Below are positions 9,740 through 21,000 of a DNA stretch of 27,186 nucleotides, in pieces. This DNA is from Pleurobrachia bachei (lineage: Eukaryota > Ctenophora > Tentaculata > Cydippida > Pleurobrachiidae). Positions within the stretch are counted from its first letter, which is position 1; every line of letters begins with the position of its first letter. The notes beneath the pieces were generated by a model. That model had not been told where the DNA came from. It saw only the letters and a list, made by a program, of their open reading frames with translations, and ran no database searches. Made by a program: the position numbers and the translations under genes. The stretch covers positions 23,348-50,533 of the forward strand of contig AVPN01000085.1 of assembly GCA_000695325.1 (NCBI GenBank). The letters are read 5' to 3'.

Positions 9740-11216
9740 GAATGATAAAGGGGCAATCTGTTCTCACCGCGAACCCATCAAATCTCTCCCTTCGGCTTCT
9801 GTAACAACTTTCCCACGGAACCGGTAGAGAGTAATTTTAACGATAGAGAGAGAGAGCAAAAGAGGGATAGAGAGACAGAAAGGGGGACACGAGTCTGAGA
9901 ATTGGGTCAAGATTGTACATATGTCCATTCTTTAAGTTGTACAAGCTCTTCATTTGATAGTACAAAATATCTAACGTTGCTCTGCGATTGCCCGGTTGCT
10001 TGGTAACTAGGTTTCAAATTTCATTGATAATAATTTATGCAGCAGCCTGCAGCACTGTTGCGGTAGCCTGTTCTAATTTTAGTACAAGATACGATAAAAG
10101 TAGTAAAACCTCGTACTCTGTTTAGGTAAATGTGTTGTTGAGTAACCCCTTACTCGACACTTGTTATGTCATGGTTCAGTGTCTCACAGGCTCCTTACCG
10201 GCCTCTGCCCGCCGTGAACTTCACGTCTCACCATACTGTAAGTACCTGTCTAGCGGACGCGCCAGACAGGTATGTCCTATACATGTTTGTGAAATCGTCC
10301 TGGTCATATCAGATATGTGTGTGTAATTATTTTGGTGTTAGGTTGAGTTGAAACAAGCACAGGGCACGGTAAGATAGTGGTCAGGCGAGCAAGGTCGTAA
10401 AATTCTTGTTTGTGATCATGGAGGAGGTTATGTATACATGATGTTAGCGATATAGAAATTCATGGCCTAATAAATATTATGCATCACACGGGAATTAGGC
10501 GTTACCATAACTCCCTCAAATCCACACTTTTTTGTATCTTTAGGTCGCTCTAAAATCTTCTTCCGAGCTCTAAAATGGTATTATGCAATGAATATCCATG
10601 CTTTATCACTTGATACGAGATCTGCCAAATCTGCATTCTGACAGCCCTTTTCTCTTATATTATAATGTGTCTGATCCCAGTAATTTAGTTACACCCATAT
10701 TTGGTGTACATCGCAGTTTTTCTGCTTGACAACTTAATTGGGAGACATGAGGGCAACGTGTTCAGCCATCATGAGGAGAGGCACGTGTCCCCCCCCTTTA
10801 AATTCTTTCTCAATCTTGCAAATTGCAAATCTTCGTTAAAGCTCTGGTTGAGTTGTCAGAGCATTGGCCTGACAGTGGTTGAGCCTTCAAAGTGCTACAT
10901 ATTTAAAAACTAAAAGAAATTATAGGAACTGTATGGAAGTGGTTGGAAGCTCAGAATCACACGACCATGTTTTGTTGCAATATTACAAACAAAAAAACCT
11001 TCTTCCAACGTACCATATCCGGCCTCCAGCGAAACAGTTCATAGGTTCGTATATGCACGGCATGATTTATAGTTTAGGCGAGAACGATCGGAAAGCCTAG
11101 TTACCCTGGTAACCATGGTAACCCTCGAATTCGTTTCAGGTGCTCTCCCAAAGTTGTACAACAGACCCTCACGAGTGGCCTACTACAAAGTCTCGTCATG
11201 GCCGGTAGTAACTCAG
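8117..11216 (+). CDS. Candidate small multi-exon gene, unidentified, partial
   Basis: Four short plus-strand exons with canonical sites and compatible phases: 8117-8141 (QTGLFQDP, phase 0 to 1), 8486-8563 (HHPAGSQWGVQGGHSVAKTT ..., phase 1-1, preceded by a very long pyrimidine tract), 10190-10237 (SLPASARRELHVSPY, phase 1-1) and 11140-11216 (ALPKLYNRPSRVAYYKVSSW ..., phase 1 to 0). The Pro/Tyr/Trp/Arg-rich composition recalls small axonemal or sperm microtubule proteins, but I recognise no family. The 8563 donor (T|GTACTG) is weak; the frame otherwise reaches a TAG at 8588-8590. An alternative first exon starts at ATG 9001. The start and end of the gene are not defined. Confidence 0.35.
8799..8806 (+). 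promoter_or_regulatory. TATA box, plus strand
   Basis: TATAAAAG, followed about 20 bases later by GCCATTTTG (YY1-like) and a TTCATAC initiator candidate near 8832. The transcript it serves is unclear; an ATG in good context (GCCATGA) follows at 9001. Confidence 0.45.
8943..8999. repeat. Imperfect inverted repeat (hairpin)
   Basis: The left arm CAGGAAGCCGTGACGGT pairs with the right arm ending ACGGCTTCCTG, with a 3-base bulge and a loop of about 20 bases. It ends at the ATG at 9001. Confidence 0.6.
9358..9371. promoter_or_regulatory. RFX X-box-like site 1
   Basis: GTTGCTATGGTAAC: two RFX half-sites (GTTGC and GGTAAC) around a short spacer, close to the consensus GTNRCC-N(0-3)-RGYAAC. RFX factors drive ciliary genes in animals. 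Confidence 0.5.
9691..9736. repeat. (GA)n microsatellite
   Basis: Almost pure GA dinucleotide run. The wider span 8591-10189 otherwise shows only the X-box sites, the hairpin, a second GA-rich patch near 9845-9890 and no confident exon. Confidence 0.9.
9995..10007. promoter_or_regulatory. RFX X-box-like site 2
   Basis: GTTGCTTGGTAAC, again two opposed half-sites; about 180 bases before the candidate exon at 10190. Confidence 0.5.
11100..11113. promoter_or_regulatory. RFX X-box site 3 (perfect palindrome)
   Basis: GTTACCCTGGTAAC, a full match to GTTACC-NN-GGTAAC, followed immediately by a second TGGTAACC half-site (to 11123). It lies about 1.2 kb upstream of the ATG at 12324 and 27 bases before the candidate exon at 11140. 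Confidence 0.6.
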
Positions 11217-11238
11217 GTACGTTTATAATTCGCACCAA

Positions 11239-11346
11239 GAACTGACCGACGCGACACAAGTCAGCAACCACTCAAAACTAGTTATTTAGGTCACTTGACT
11301 GGTTATCAGCCAATCAGGGACCAGTGTTTCCTGATTCGGTAGGTTC
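11239..11346 (-). mobile_element. MITE-like element, copy 1, with 13-bp flanking direct repeats
   Basis: 108-bp element with terminal inverted repeats near GAAC(C/T)(G/T)ACCG, flanked by direct repeats ATAATTCGCACCA (11225-11237 and 11347-11359), which look like a target-site duplication. In reverse orientation it shares a core (TGGTCCCTGATTGGC then GATAACCAG) with copies at 12871 and 23357. No coding capacity, so a non-autonomous element. Confidence 0.7.
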
Positions 11347-11359
11347 ATAATTCGCACCA

Positions 11360-12279
11360 TACCAATTTTTACTTGAACGACTTTGACTGGACACTGACAA
11401 TAAAAACCGTTATTATGGGCCTCAAGATTACATGTTTTGTCTGAAATAAGAATACATAGCTAGGTTAAGAGCTTATGCAATGATAGTACTTGCGCAACTC
11501 TAAAATAGGCACATGTCAAGAAGCGCTTTAAATATAAAGTGGATGCATCATATCACTATCCAGAATCTTCATTGAAGTTCTTATGATGGGAGGATATAAT
11601 CACAGAGTACTACTACTGCAACAAAAGTAGTACTCAGAAGTAGAAGTACAGCGACCTGGGAGTGACCGACGGATGTTTTGGTGTTTTATCGTGTTTGCAG
11701 TCAACTCACCTCCTCTTAGAAGGTTGCAATGTACCAGGGTAAAAGGTGTTGAGTAAATGTACAAGCGCTCATCATTCGGCGTCCTTTGCTACGTCTAATC
11801 TTAAAAACCGTTCTCTACTTTACGACTCTCTCCGAAGCTCCTTTTCTCTCATACATCTCCCCTCGGCCTCTCTTTCTGTCTTCCTTTCTCTCACCGTATC
11901 ACGTGGTCGTATTATGCTTGCGATCCAGCAAAGATTCTGCACCTTGTTACATGTCTGTGCTGCGAGTGTGTAAGCGCTTGTTCAGTATCTTCACGCTCTG
12001 TTTGTTATATATCCATGATCATGTCACTGGAATAATTCTTGATCGAAATAGTCCCGTTATACATTGTATCAAAGAGGGTTGTAATTGCTCGTGTATGGAT
12101 TTCTCTGCTTAACTTCAAAGATTTTGTTGATATTTCTCTGCTTGTTACCATGGCTTGATCGTTGAGCGTGCATGCAGAAATAAAGTAAACGCTCTCAATT
12201 TGAACGTCATTTTCTTCATGATCCTCTCCGAGATTCAACTCATTTTTAGCCTGAAATTGCTTACTGTGAAACCACACTG
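11360..12279. other. Upstream region of the plus-strand scaffold gene
   Basis: No confident exon. A possible 37-52 bp exon after TTTGCAG at 11700 is unresolved. A 90-residue minus-strand open frame (12005-12277) lacks an ATG at its start and is not supported. Confidence 0.4.
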
Positions 12280-12310
12280 ATATAATTTAGTGTAGCAAGT
12301 GTAGTCAGTG
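12280..12310 (+). promoter_or_regulatory. Candidate core promoter of the scaffold gene
   Basis: The AT-rich TATA-like sequence ATATAAT is followed about 25 bases on by TCAGTG (12305-12310), an initiator match. This would give a 5'UTR of only about 17 bases before ATG 12324. The same bases could instead be a splice acceptor (ATTTAG at 12290) with an open frame into the ATG. Confidence 0.35.
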
Positions 12311-12323
12311 TCCAAGACCCAAG

Positions 12324-12433
12324 ATGACAGAGCAAAGTATTTACGGGTATGAGCCGCCTGTTTACCGGTCCATCCCAGATCTCCTTAACACACCCAGGGA
12401 GGAGCTTAGCTACCGGGAACTACATCGCCTCAA
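12324..12433 (+). CDS. Scaffold gene exon 1 (start)
   Basis: ATG ACA GAG... encodes MTEQSIYGYEPPVYRSIPDL and onward, ending phase 2 at CTCAA|GTACGA. Short Tyr/Pro-rich N-terminus, no signal peptide, so cytosolic. Confidence 0.75.
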
Positions 12434-15400
12434 GTACGAACCAATATAGACCACATTGGGCTCAGCCCAGTGGGCTGGCTGAATACCGACCGCTCAATCC
12501 AATCCAACCATAGAAAGCATAATTTACAATTCCCCATCCTTGATCCTTGTGTTAGTCTTATTTTCTCTTTTCGTTAGAATCTTCGACGAGTTCGAGCCCA
12601 TCACGGAGGCAGACTTGAATCCTCTGGAGGCACTATCGTTCATGGACAGGGGTGTTCAAACCACCCCCTTACCAGAGATACCACAAGCTAGAAAGGAGGA
12701 GCCCCAAAAGACAGAACCGGAACGGGAGTTGACGTGGTCGTGGCCGCGAGTCAGGCCCAATGACACATACAGGGTCATCAAGAGGGTCAGGGATGCCCAG
12801 GCGGAGAATACGTACGGGTTCGCTTACTACAATGAGCTGGCCAATGACGAATTAGTAAGTTGATAAACAGGAACCGACCGGAAATACTGGTCACTGATTG
12901 GCTGATAACCAGTCACGTGACCTAAATAACGAGTTCTGATTGGTTGCTTATTTGTTTCCGTTGGTTCATGTCGTTAAGAATCAAGCTGATGAATCGAGTA
13001 AATCCTAGACGGATTACAGGTGGATTCGCATTTCAAATTCTTCATTATATTTCATCAGTGGTACTGGCACTGGCACTTCAAAATGAGACATTACTTAGTT
13101 TATGAGACCCGATTTACAACTGTTAAACTTTAAACTCGACAGAGTTACCTCGCCGGAGCCTCTCTAACGCCCCTAACTACTTCCTTTTTTTACAGACGAG
13201 AACCGTATCGATGGTGAAGCCTAAAAAATCGAGGAAGCCACCCGCAACAGCTCGACTTGTGCCCCGTAAGTATTTCAGCATACACACGTGATCACCTGTC
13301 ATTGAAGCTGTTGTAATAAGACAAAAGTGAACTAATGTGTACCATCCAGTGAAGCATATTCCCAGAATACCTGCTGAATTTGTAACATTCCGTGTGGCTG
13401 GCGGTGGGACAGCCCGGCCTGATTTATATCATCGACCTCTGCCACGTGACCAATTCTATTCAGTGGAGAAGGGGAGTTGTGGCGTTGCTATGGAGGTTGC
13501 TAAGGCGAACAGCAAGACAAACTGGGAGGAATTAATGAACAAAATAAATGAGTCAATCAGGTAAACTATTGTCGGTAATTTCTTTTTGAACTCCTTGGAG
13601 GCCGTCCCTACTTAGGTTGACCGTTGAGATGAAGGGTTGGAACCATAGCTATAGGGTTTCCTTTCTCCGGCACCGGCCTGGTTGTCAGTCGTGGATATAC
13701 GTGAGCTCATTAGATCATTAGGATGCTAATATTTTCAGGGACACCCAACAACAGAGAATGCTAGGACAGTACATGATTCAGAAGTTGAAAAAGGAGCAAC
13801 AGTTGACTGACCTGTCTCCCGAACAGCAAATAATCAATCGGGTAGGTTAATATAAAATGGGCCAGTAATAATTTTGTTATCTATGCATTCCTTGATTAAC
13901 ACCATCCTAATTCCATATACATCTAGAGGTGCCTCCAGAACCTGATTGAGCGATATGGAACAGGAATGGAAGCCGTCATTTCAAAGGAAAAGGAATTTGA
14001 ACGAATGATTGACGCATACCACGTGTTTATGCGAGCCGAGAAGGGAGGTGCCCGAGTCCAGAGAAGCAAGGTGAAGGGAGAGAGGAGGGCGAGGCTGGAT
14101 GAGCCTCTCCCTGCAATTGGAGACCAAAAGGCAGGGAGAAGTCAAGTTGGGTGCAAGATAAGGCATGAACTGAGGAGGGAGTACGGTGAGAAGATCCGTC
14201 TGGAGACCAAGAGCGGAGGAGCACCAGCCCTGAGATCTCGGTCACTTGTCTCACACCCAGGTAATAGGTGATGAAGACGAAATATAAAAGACCATGACCT
14301 CAAACTTTCGGAACATTCGATACTATGCCCTATATTGGGACTAAATTGTTGACTATAACACACCCTTTCTTTCAGAACTTGCATTTCCCACAGGTCAGGC
14401 GGCCCGCCCGATGCAGGTGCGAGTACGGAAGACAGTATCCGCGGGACAGAGAGAAGATAAAGCGTCTGATGAGGTCGACCTACCTCCCACTCCTGTCACT
14501 CCTCGATCCCAACATGTACGTGAAACTAGCACCATTTTATATCGCAATAACCTCGCGTGGCTCTGGCTTCATCTTATATCGTATGGGATAACATTCTTGA
14601 TGCTTTTTACCTCCTTTATACCATACCTAACTAATTTTTGTTACTTTCGTAACCCTCGCTCCGCGAGCCGGCGTAGCCGGCGAGCAATCTGACAAACTAA
14701 TTTACATATTGACTGACTAGGGTCTCGAGGAAACGGAATCCCAGCTATCAATGACCTATGTACCTAGTGAAAATCAGTCTCTTGCCCAACTTATCCCGGA
14801 TGGCGAGGGAATCATTGTGGACATCCGGACAGAGGTATATATTTAGCTACCACGTGCCGGCAGTGCTAATTGGCACGTGCCGCTTGACTAATGACATATT
14901 TTATGTAGGGATAACGCATTAAAATTAACCATCGATTTACATCGCTTCGGAGTTTGGCCTCAGGGTGATACATTGTTTAGCGATGCTCTCAATGATATAC
15001 GCTGAGAGAGATTATTATAACCTTGCTTTCAAGGTAGTTAAATCATCACACTTCTCCTTCTCCTTTGTTGCCGCCCACTTCCGGTCCCACTGGCTGACTA
15101 ACAATACCCCAGCGAAGGTCTTTTGTCGGTTGACCCCGACAGGTAAAGATATTGGCTAGGGTACAGCTGGCCAGAGGGCCCGCACCCGTAAATACTTACT
15201 GGTCTTGGGTGTCCTTCCCAGGGGAGTTCCCCCAAAGGGGATCGTCAACCCTTAATGGAGAGGACTGGCTTGGCTGGATGGACGTTTAGCCTTTTCCTAC
15301 CGGAAATAGGCCCCAAAGCAGACTATAATAATAAAGTATTACCTTCTGCCCGGGGGGGCTTTCATATCGCATTTTTGCACTCATACATTCTTGACTCTAG

Positions 15401-18037
15401 GCCGAATAGCACACTCGGTGCACTCCTCGATCCCAACATGTACGTGAAACTAGCACCATTTTATATCGCAATAACCTCGCGTGGCTCTGGCTTCATCTTA
15501 TATCGTATGGGATAACATTCTTGATGCTTTTTACCTCCTTTATACCATACCTAACTAATTTTTGTTACTTTCGTAACCCTCGCTCCGCGAGCCGGCGTAG
15601 CCGGCGAGCAATCTGACAAACTAATTTACATATTGACTGACTAGGGTCTCGAGGAAACGGAATCCCAGCTATCAATGACCTATGTACCTAGTGAAAATCA
15701 GTCTCTTGCCCAACTTATCCCGGATGGCGAGGGAATCATTGTGGACATCCGGACAGAGGTATATATTTAGCTACCACGTGCCGGCAGTGCTAATTGGCAC
15801 GTGCCGCTTGACTAATGACATATTTTATGTAGGGATAACGCATTAAAATTAACCATCGATTTACATCGCTTCGGAGTTTGGCCTCAGGGTGATACATTGT
15901 TTAGCGATGCTCTCAATGATATACGCTGAGAGAGATTATTATAACCTTGCTTTCAAGGTAGTTAAATCATCACACTAAAATCATCACACTGAGTTATTCT
16001 CCAGGAGAAGCTTGAAGAAGAAGAAGAAGGAGCTACAACCATGATTGAGCAAGAACAAGAGATAAATACTGAAGTCGAGAAAGAAGAAGACGAGACAGTA
16101 CTTGCAGCCGTGGAATCCGAGGAGTGTCTAGTTCTGGGGGGTGATTCTGATCCGAATGTGTTGGTGGTTAACTCTGAGACGGAGGTGGTACCATCGCATC
16201 CTGCTCAGTCTCCTAAATTCGAGATAATCACTGAAGATACCAAACCAGAGAAACCAGATGAACAAGTGGTACCAGAGGAATCGGTGATTGTTGCCGAGCT
16301 TGTAGAGAAACCTGCTGAGCCAGTTGTAGAGAAGCCGACTGAGGAAGAAAAACCGGCTGAGGAAGAGAAACTTGCTGCTGTAGGGGTCACAGTCGGGGAG
16401 GAGAAAGCTGTTGCTGAGAAGGAGGTTACAGTTGAGGAGCTAGCAGTGCCCGCCACTGAACCAGTGGATCAGGAAGCAACTGTAGTAGAGGAACATGATT
16501 CTTTAGAGGACAAGGTTAGAACAATTCAAAAGGCCCCATATATATTATATAATGTCCAAAAGTTTGAGGCTTCGTAGAGTCAAGCCAAATTTTATCTTTA
16601 GATACTCAATTCAATGTTGTGTTATAATACCAGTATTTTGAATACAGGATGAGTACGAGCTTGCTGCGATGAATCTGGTTAATGATGTCCTTCGAAGAAT
16701 TGACACAGAGTCAGAAGAGTAAGTTACATTAAAGTGAGAGTGGCGCTCTGTGTTTTCTCACAAAACTTAGTGGATGACACGGCGCACCACATGTATAATG
16801 TATAAGTAGACCTGTATAATAACAGTGTAAGGAGCTGTGTGTCATAATCGCACTGTGCACTTTGATCGCCAACGCCCCATAACTTTGTACTGCACAAAGT
16901 TGTGGGGCATGCACTTAGTTGTGAGCTTGAGGCATGTTTATAGACAGGTATTTTAGGAAGATATGTATCCGATATTGGTGACACCCAAACACATATCTCT
17001 TCCCCAATCTTAATACATGACACGTGTCACCATTTGTATCATCACCTCAGCAAGCTGATGCCCCATCATCATAGCATAACGTATTTAAATACAGTATACA
17101 TAATCGACTATATATTATGCATGCACCGAGACTTAATAATTTCTGGGTAACTACACTCATTTGAGCTCGATGCCTCTTACAGTGCCGCTTGTACCGGAGA
17201 AATTTAATAGCTATAGAGATTACTGATAATTATCTACTGTCTAGCTAACTTTCTGAGCCATGCCTCATCTTAGCATAATACTAATTGCCCCATGTAAGAG
17301 CTGCTGGCAACCATTAATTAGCTATCCTCCTTCACTATTCCGCCTCATTACACATGCAGGGAATGGGATGAAGGGATTTAGTTTAACCAATTAAAGATTA
17401 TCCCTAATAGACATTAAAACTTCTTAGCACGCCTTTCTCTCTATCAGATTGATGGACTGTCTACTATATTCAGGTTACACAAATATTGGTTTTGATAATG
17501 ATAGGATATTTATCTACAGTATGTTAAGGTGTCATCTTAGCTCTGTTTAGTGTTTATGTTTAGTGTTTCTCTACCATTCTTGATCTATTTACTATCTCTG
17601 TCTCCTTCTACATCTCTTCCAGCTATAATAAATTGCTTTTTAAGACCAGACATTACGCATGCACATAACAACAAAACGTTGCTTTTCTTCACGAATGAAA
17701 TTGACTTATTTACACATAACTATCGATAACAAGGTGATCACCACACGTGAGTATATCCAATGATGAGTTTCATACTATCAGAATAGATGAGGCTTGAAGA
17801 ATCATTATCTCTCTATTCATAACGAATCATTCTCTGAGAATTCTCTGAGTAGTTATGAACTATTTCTTTTCAATTTCAACTTTGATTGTGAGCATCTTTT
17901 GTCCGACTTTCTCACGACACGTTAGTGATCTATCATGAGTATAACATGTCAGGAATTGAATGAATTTCAAATAAGAAAGGAAGTGATAGAGCACGGTAGA
18001 AATAGAAGTGTCAGAAGTGTGAGAGAAGAGAGAGTGA

Positions 18038-18078
<41 letters not shown>

Positions 18079-21000
18079 AGAGAGAGAATGGAGAGAAAGT
18101 GTTACTTCCTGAATCTTTAGAAGTTTGTGTTCTAGGAGGTGCTTGTGCTGGTGGGAGCCATTATATACTATAGCTTTCTCTTGCTGTAGCCTGTTGTTTT
18201 ACAAACAACTAATAATGTACTCCGTGGCTGTAGCATATTTATTTTGTCTTGTCCATGCATATGAAGCGCAAGCGTCTATACCGTGTAGTTGTGACGCTGT
18301 TACACAGCTACATAGTTATTCTTAGATGACAATATGAATCATTTTATTAATAATAATGCATCTCTATTTCTCGCTTCTAATTTTGTTCCCAGCAGCCAAT
18401 ATGGAGCTGTGTAAGTACACCCTGATTAGTTAAAGTGAATCATTAATTTAACTCTAGAGTAAGAGAAGCTTCTATGGGAACATCCCGGGAAGCTTTCTTA
18501 GTAAATCGTAAGACTCTAACTCAAGCCTAGAAGGACGGCTAGACATCCTTACGAGGAAGCTCAGTTGTGAAAGAGATTATAGAGATACTGCTGCACGAGA
18601 GTGGTAAGTAGAAAGAGAATGGAATAAGAGCACTATACAGCTTGTGGAATGACAGCTCATACAGGGCTCAGGATGTGTCACAAAATTTCGGCGGAAAGAT
18701 TGGCTTTATTGCAATCACTGCACTTCTTGACGTCAAACGAATCCGTTCATTCTAACTTAGCTCTTAGTTTCGAATTATGATTAAGGCCTAATAGGAGATG
18801 GCTCTAATCTCTTTGTTGTCGTCGAAATGATACATTAACATGGTAATTTGGACCGGATGTGCAGAGTTAGAAGACTTTACTGTTTGGCTGGCACTTGGCA
18901 GTGCCGACCCGATCAGAGCGCACTGTCGCGAGAATCAAAACGGGGTCTCAAGCCTTTGCCATTTGACTGCGTAAACAACTCATTTATCTTATCTCGTTCG
19001 AGTGTTGTTGATAAAAGCAGCATTGCTGCAGCAATGTCCATTTGTTGGTTTGCTAAGACTTCCAAAGTGTATACTAGTTATGATATCCGTCAGTCGTCTC
19101 TTTCACTCTCTCCCTTTCTCTCTAACTCCCTCCCTTTCTCTCTCACTCCCTCCCCTCTCTCTCCATCTCTTTTTGTCTCTGTCTCTCTTAAAGTGTACAA
19201 GATCTACAAATGTTATTGACAGATACGTCAATTAGGTGTACTCTGTGTTAGTGTGTTACTGTCAAACTCAATCGCGTCCTGCAAGTGCAAGGAATGCCTA
19301 TGGCTTGGTAGAAGTCTCAAAAAACACCTCAAAAATTACCTTCTGTATGTGTATGTGTGTGTGAAAGAGCAATTGTAACATATAAGGAAGTTTTGCTTGA
19401 GCCGTATAACTCTGACGTTGAGCAGCGTCACAGCGTGTGATCTGCTCTGGTCCTGTTCTGCCTCGAGACAGTAAAGAAAAATCATGTTTGGTTTGGTATG
19501 GTTTGACTGTACCTCACACTGCGCCCCGCTCTATCAGTATTTTGTTGAAAGTTGTGTAGATCTTTCTCTATCTGCCTAGTTGAGTACTCAACAATACCCG
19601 ACATACCTGAAACCACTGACCCAAAATAATTTGCACCACATGCACACTTTCGTGTGTATCGCACTTTAATATTAATTTGAGATACTCCAATATTCTTAAT
19701 TGACCCCTTCTAGACTGCTATCTCTATTTAATTTCTATCTCTCTATTATTTATATCTGTTCACTGGCCTTTGTTTTCTGTATAGCTATCTCACACGTACA
19801 CTCTTCAATGACACACTATATTGAATTATAGTTTCATTGACCGCACTTCAATAGTATTGTTTCACACTCCATGAGCAGTTATATTATCACTACTTAGATG
19901 AGTAATATATATCTAATCATTTGTTTCTTCTTGCCTCACGATGATTAATATCTCTGTTTAGCACAGCATCAGTCATCTTTATTCAATATGTATAAATATT
20001 TCACATTTCCGGGTTTAGAAATAATTTGTGTGGACACAAGATTTTGTGTGTTTTGCATAATCTAAGGCGTGCTTTTAGTGGAATATGTTCCACGATAGTT
20101 CACAATAGTTCACAATGGAACAGGCGTGGATTATTGCAAAGATTCACAAACTAAAACTTTAAAACGAACCTTGTATTCGTGTAGTGCGGCCCTGTCCGCT
20201 ATTTTCACCAAACAAAATATTGATGAGTTATCTTTGCTGTTCAGGTCAATGGAAGAAAAGAGAGTCAGATTGATCCACTTTGATAGTTCCCCGGAGATAG
20301 TTTATTATGAAAAGGAGGCAGGCGAGGAAGAGCTAGCATGTCACCCTGATGAGAAGCTGATACTGACTGAGGATCTGAGTACTGCAGAGACAGAACTGGA
20401 GGAAGATGCAAAGGCGCTCTATCACAAAGTGCTGTCAAGTGAGTAGTACGTGGTAATAAACACATATACACGGGTGGTTCTTCTGGTGATGATGCAAAAT
20501 GCCCCGCCCTTCACAATGCACATGTGCGTCATACATCGTCAGAAAGATCAAAGATGACCGGGGGGGTTGAAGATGATATATTATAGCAATTAACAGCGTA
20601 TAATCCCCCAGCTGCACACACGGAGCCAAAACCACCGAATGCAACTCCACAAAAGGAAGAACAGGAAGATGAAAACCTGCAAAGTCTTGCTAGGGAACTG
20701 ACAAATGAGGCAATTAAAAATGCGACAGAAAAAGAGGTGAGTTGTTTGATCTATACTTTTAGTAAACATTTGGAACATTCAATTTCTGAATTGGTCCCAT
20801 TTAGAGTGGTCTGCTTCTGGAAAGACTTAATGCGTTCCCCATGGCTCGATACCGTCGTATTCCGTCTCATCATGCTTGCTTTCATCCTTTAACATGAACC
20901 TTATGGTTAAAATATATATGTCGAAAGATTGAAAATGATGGGAATTAAATGTTTGATTCATTATGATGCCTATTTTATGCCTTAAGATGACTAAGCTTGA

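Larger units (their letters stand above)
16719..20244 (+). other. Long intron 10
   Basis: 3.5 kb with no supported exon. It holds a 15-bp-stem hairpin (16874-16908), a GA microsatellite (about 18018-18100), a CT-rich tract (about 19100-19190) and AT-rich DNA. A strongly acidic or coding-like stretch is not seen. Confidence 0.6.

Noticed and set aside
10838-10895. tRNA-like or SINE-head-like stretch (GCTC ... GAGC arm, GGTTGAGCC)
   Set aside because: No acceptable anticodon stem, acceptor stem or B box; resemblance limited to a D-arm-like pairing.
12005-12277. 90-residue minus-strand open frame directly upstream of the scaffold gene
   Set aside because: Starts with GTG rather than ATG, and no convincing exon partner is seen. 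Left unannotated, although a divergent exon after TTTCAG is not excluded.
15185-15200. About 14 bases matching, in reverse, part of scaffold exon 1 near 12336
   Set aside because: The match does not extend to either side; probably chance.
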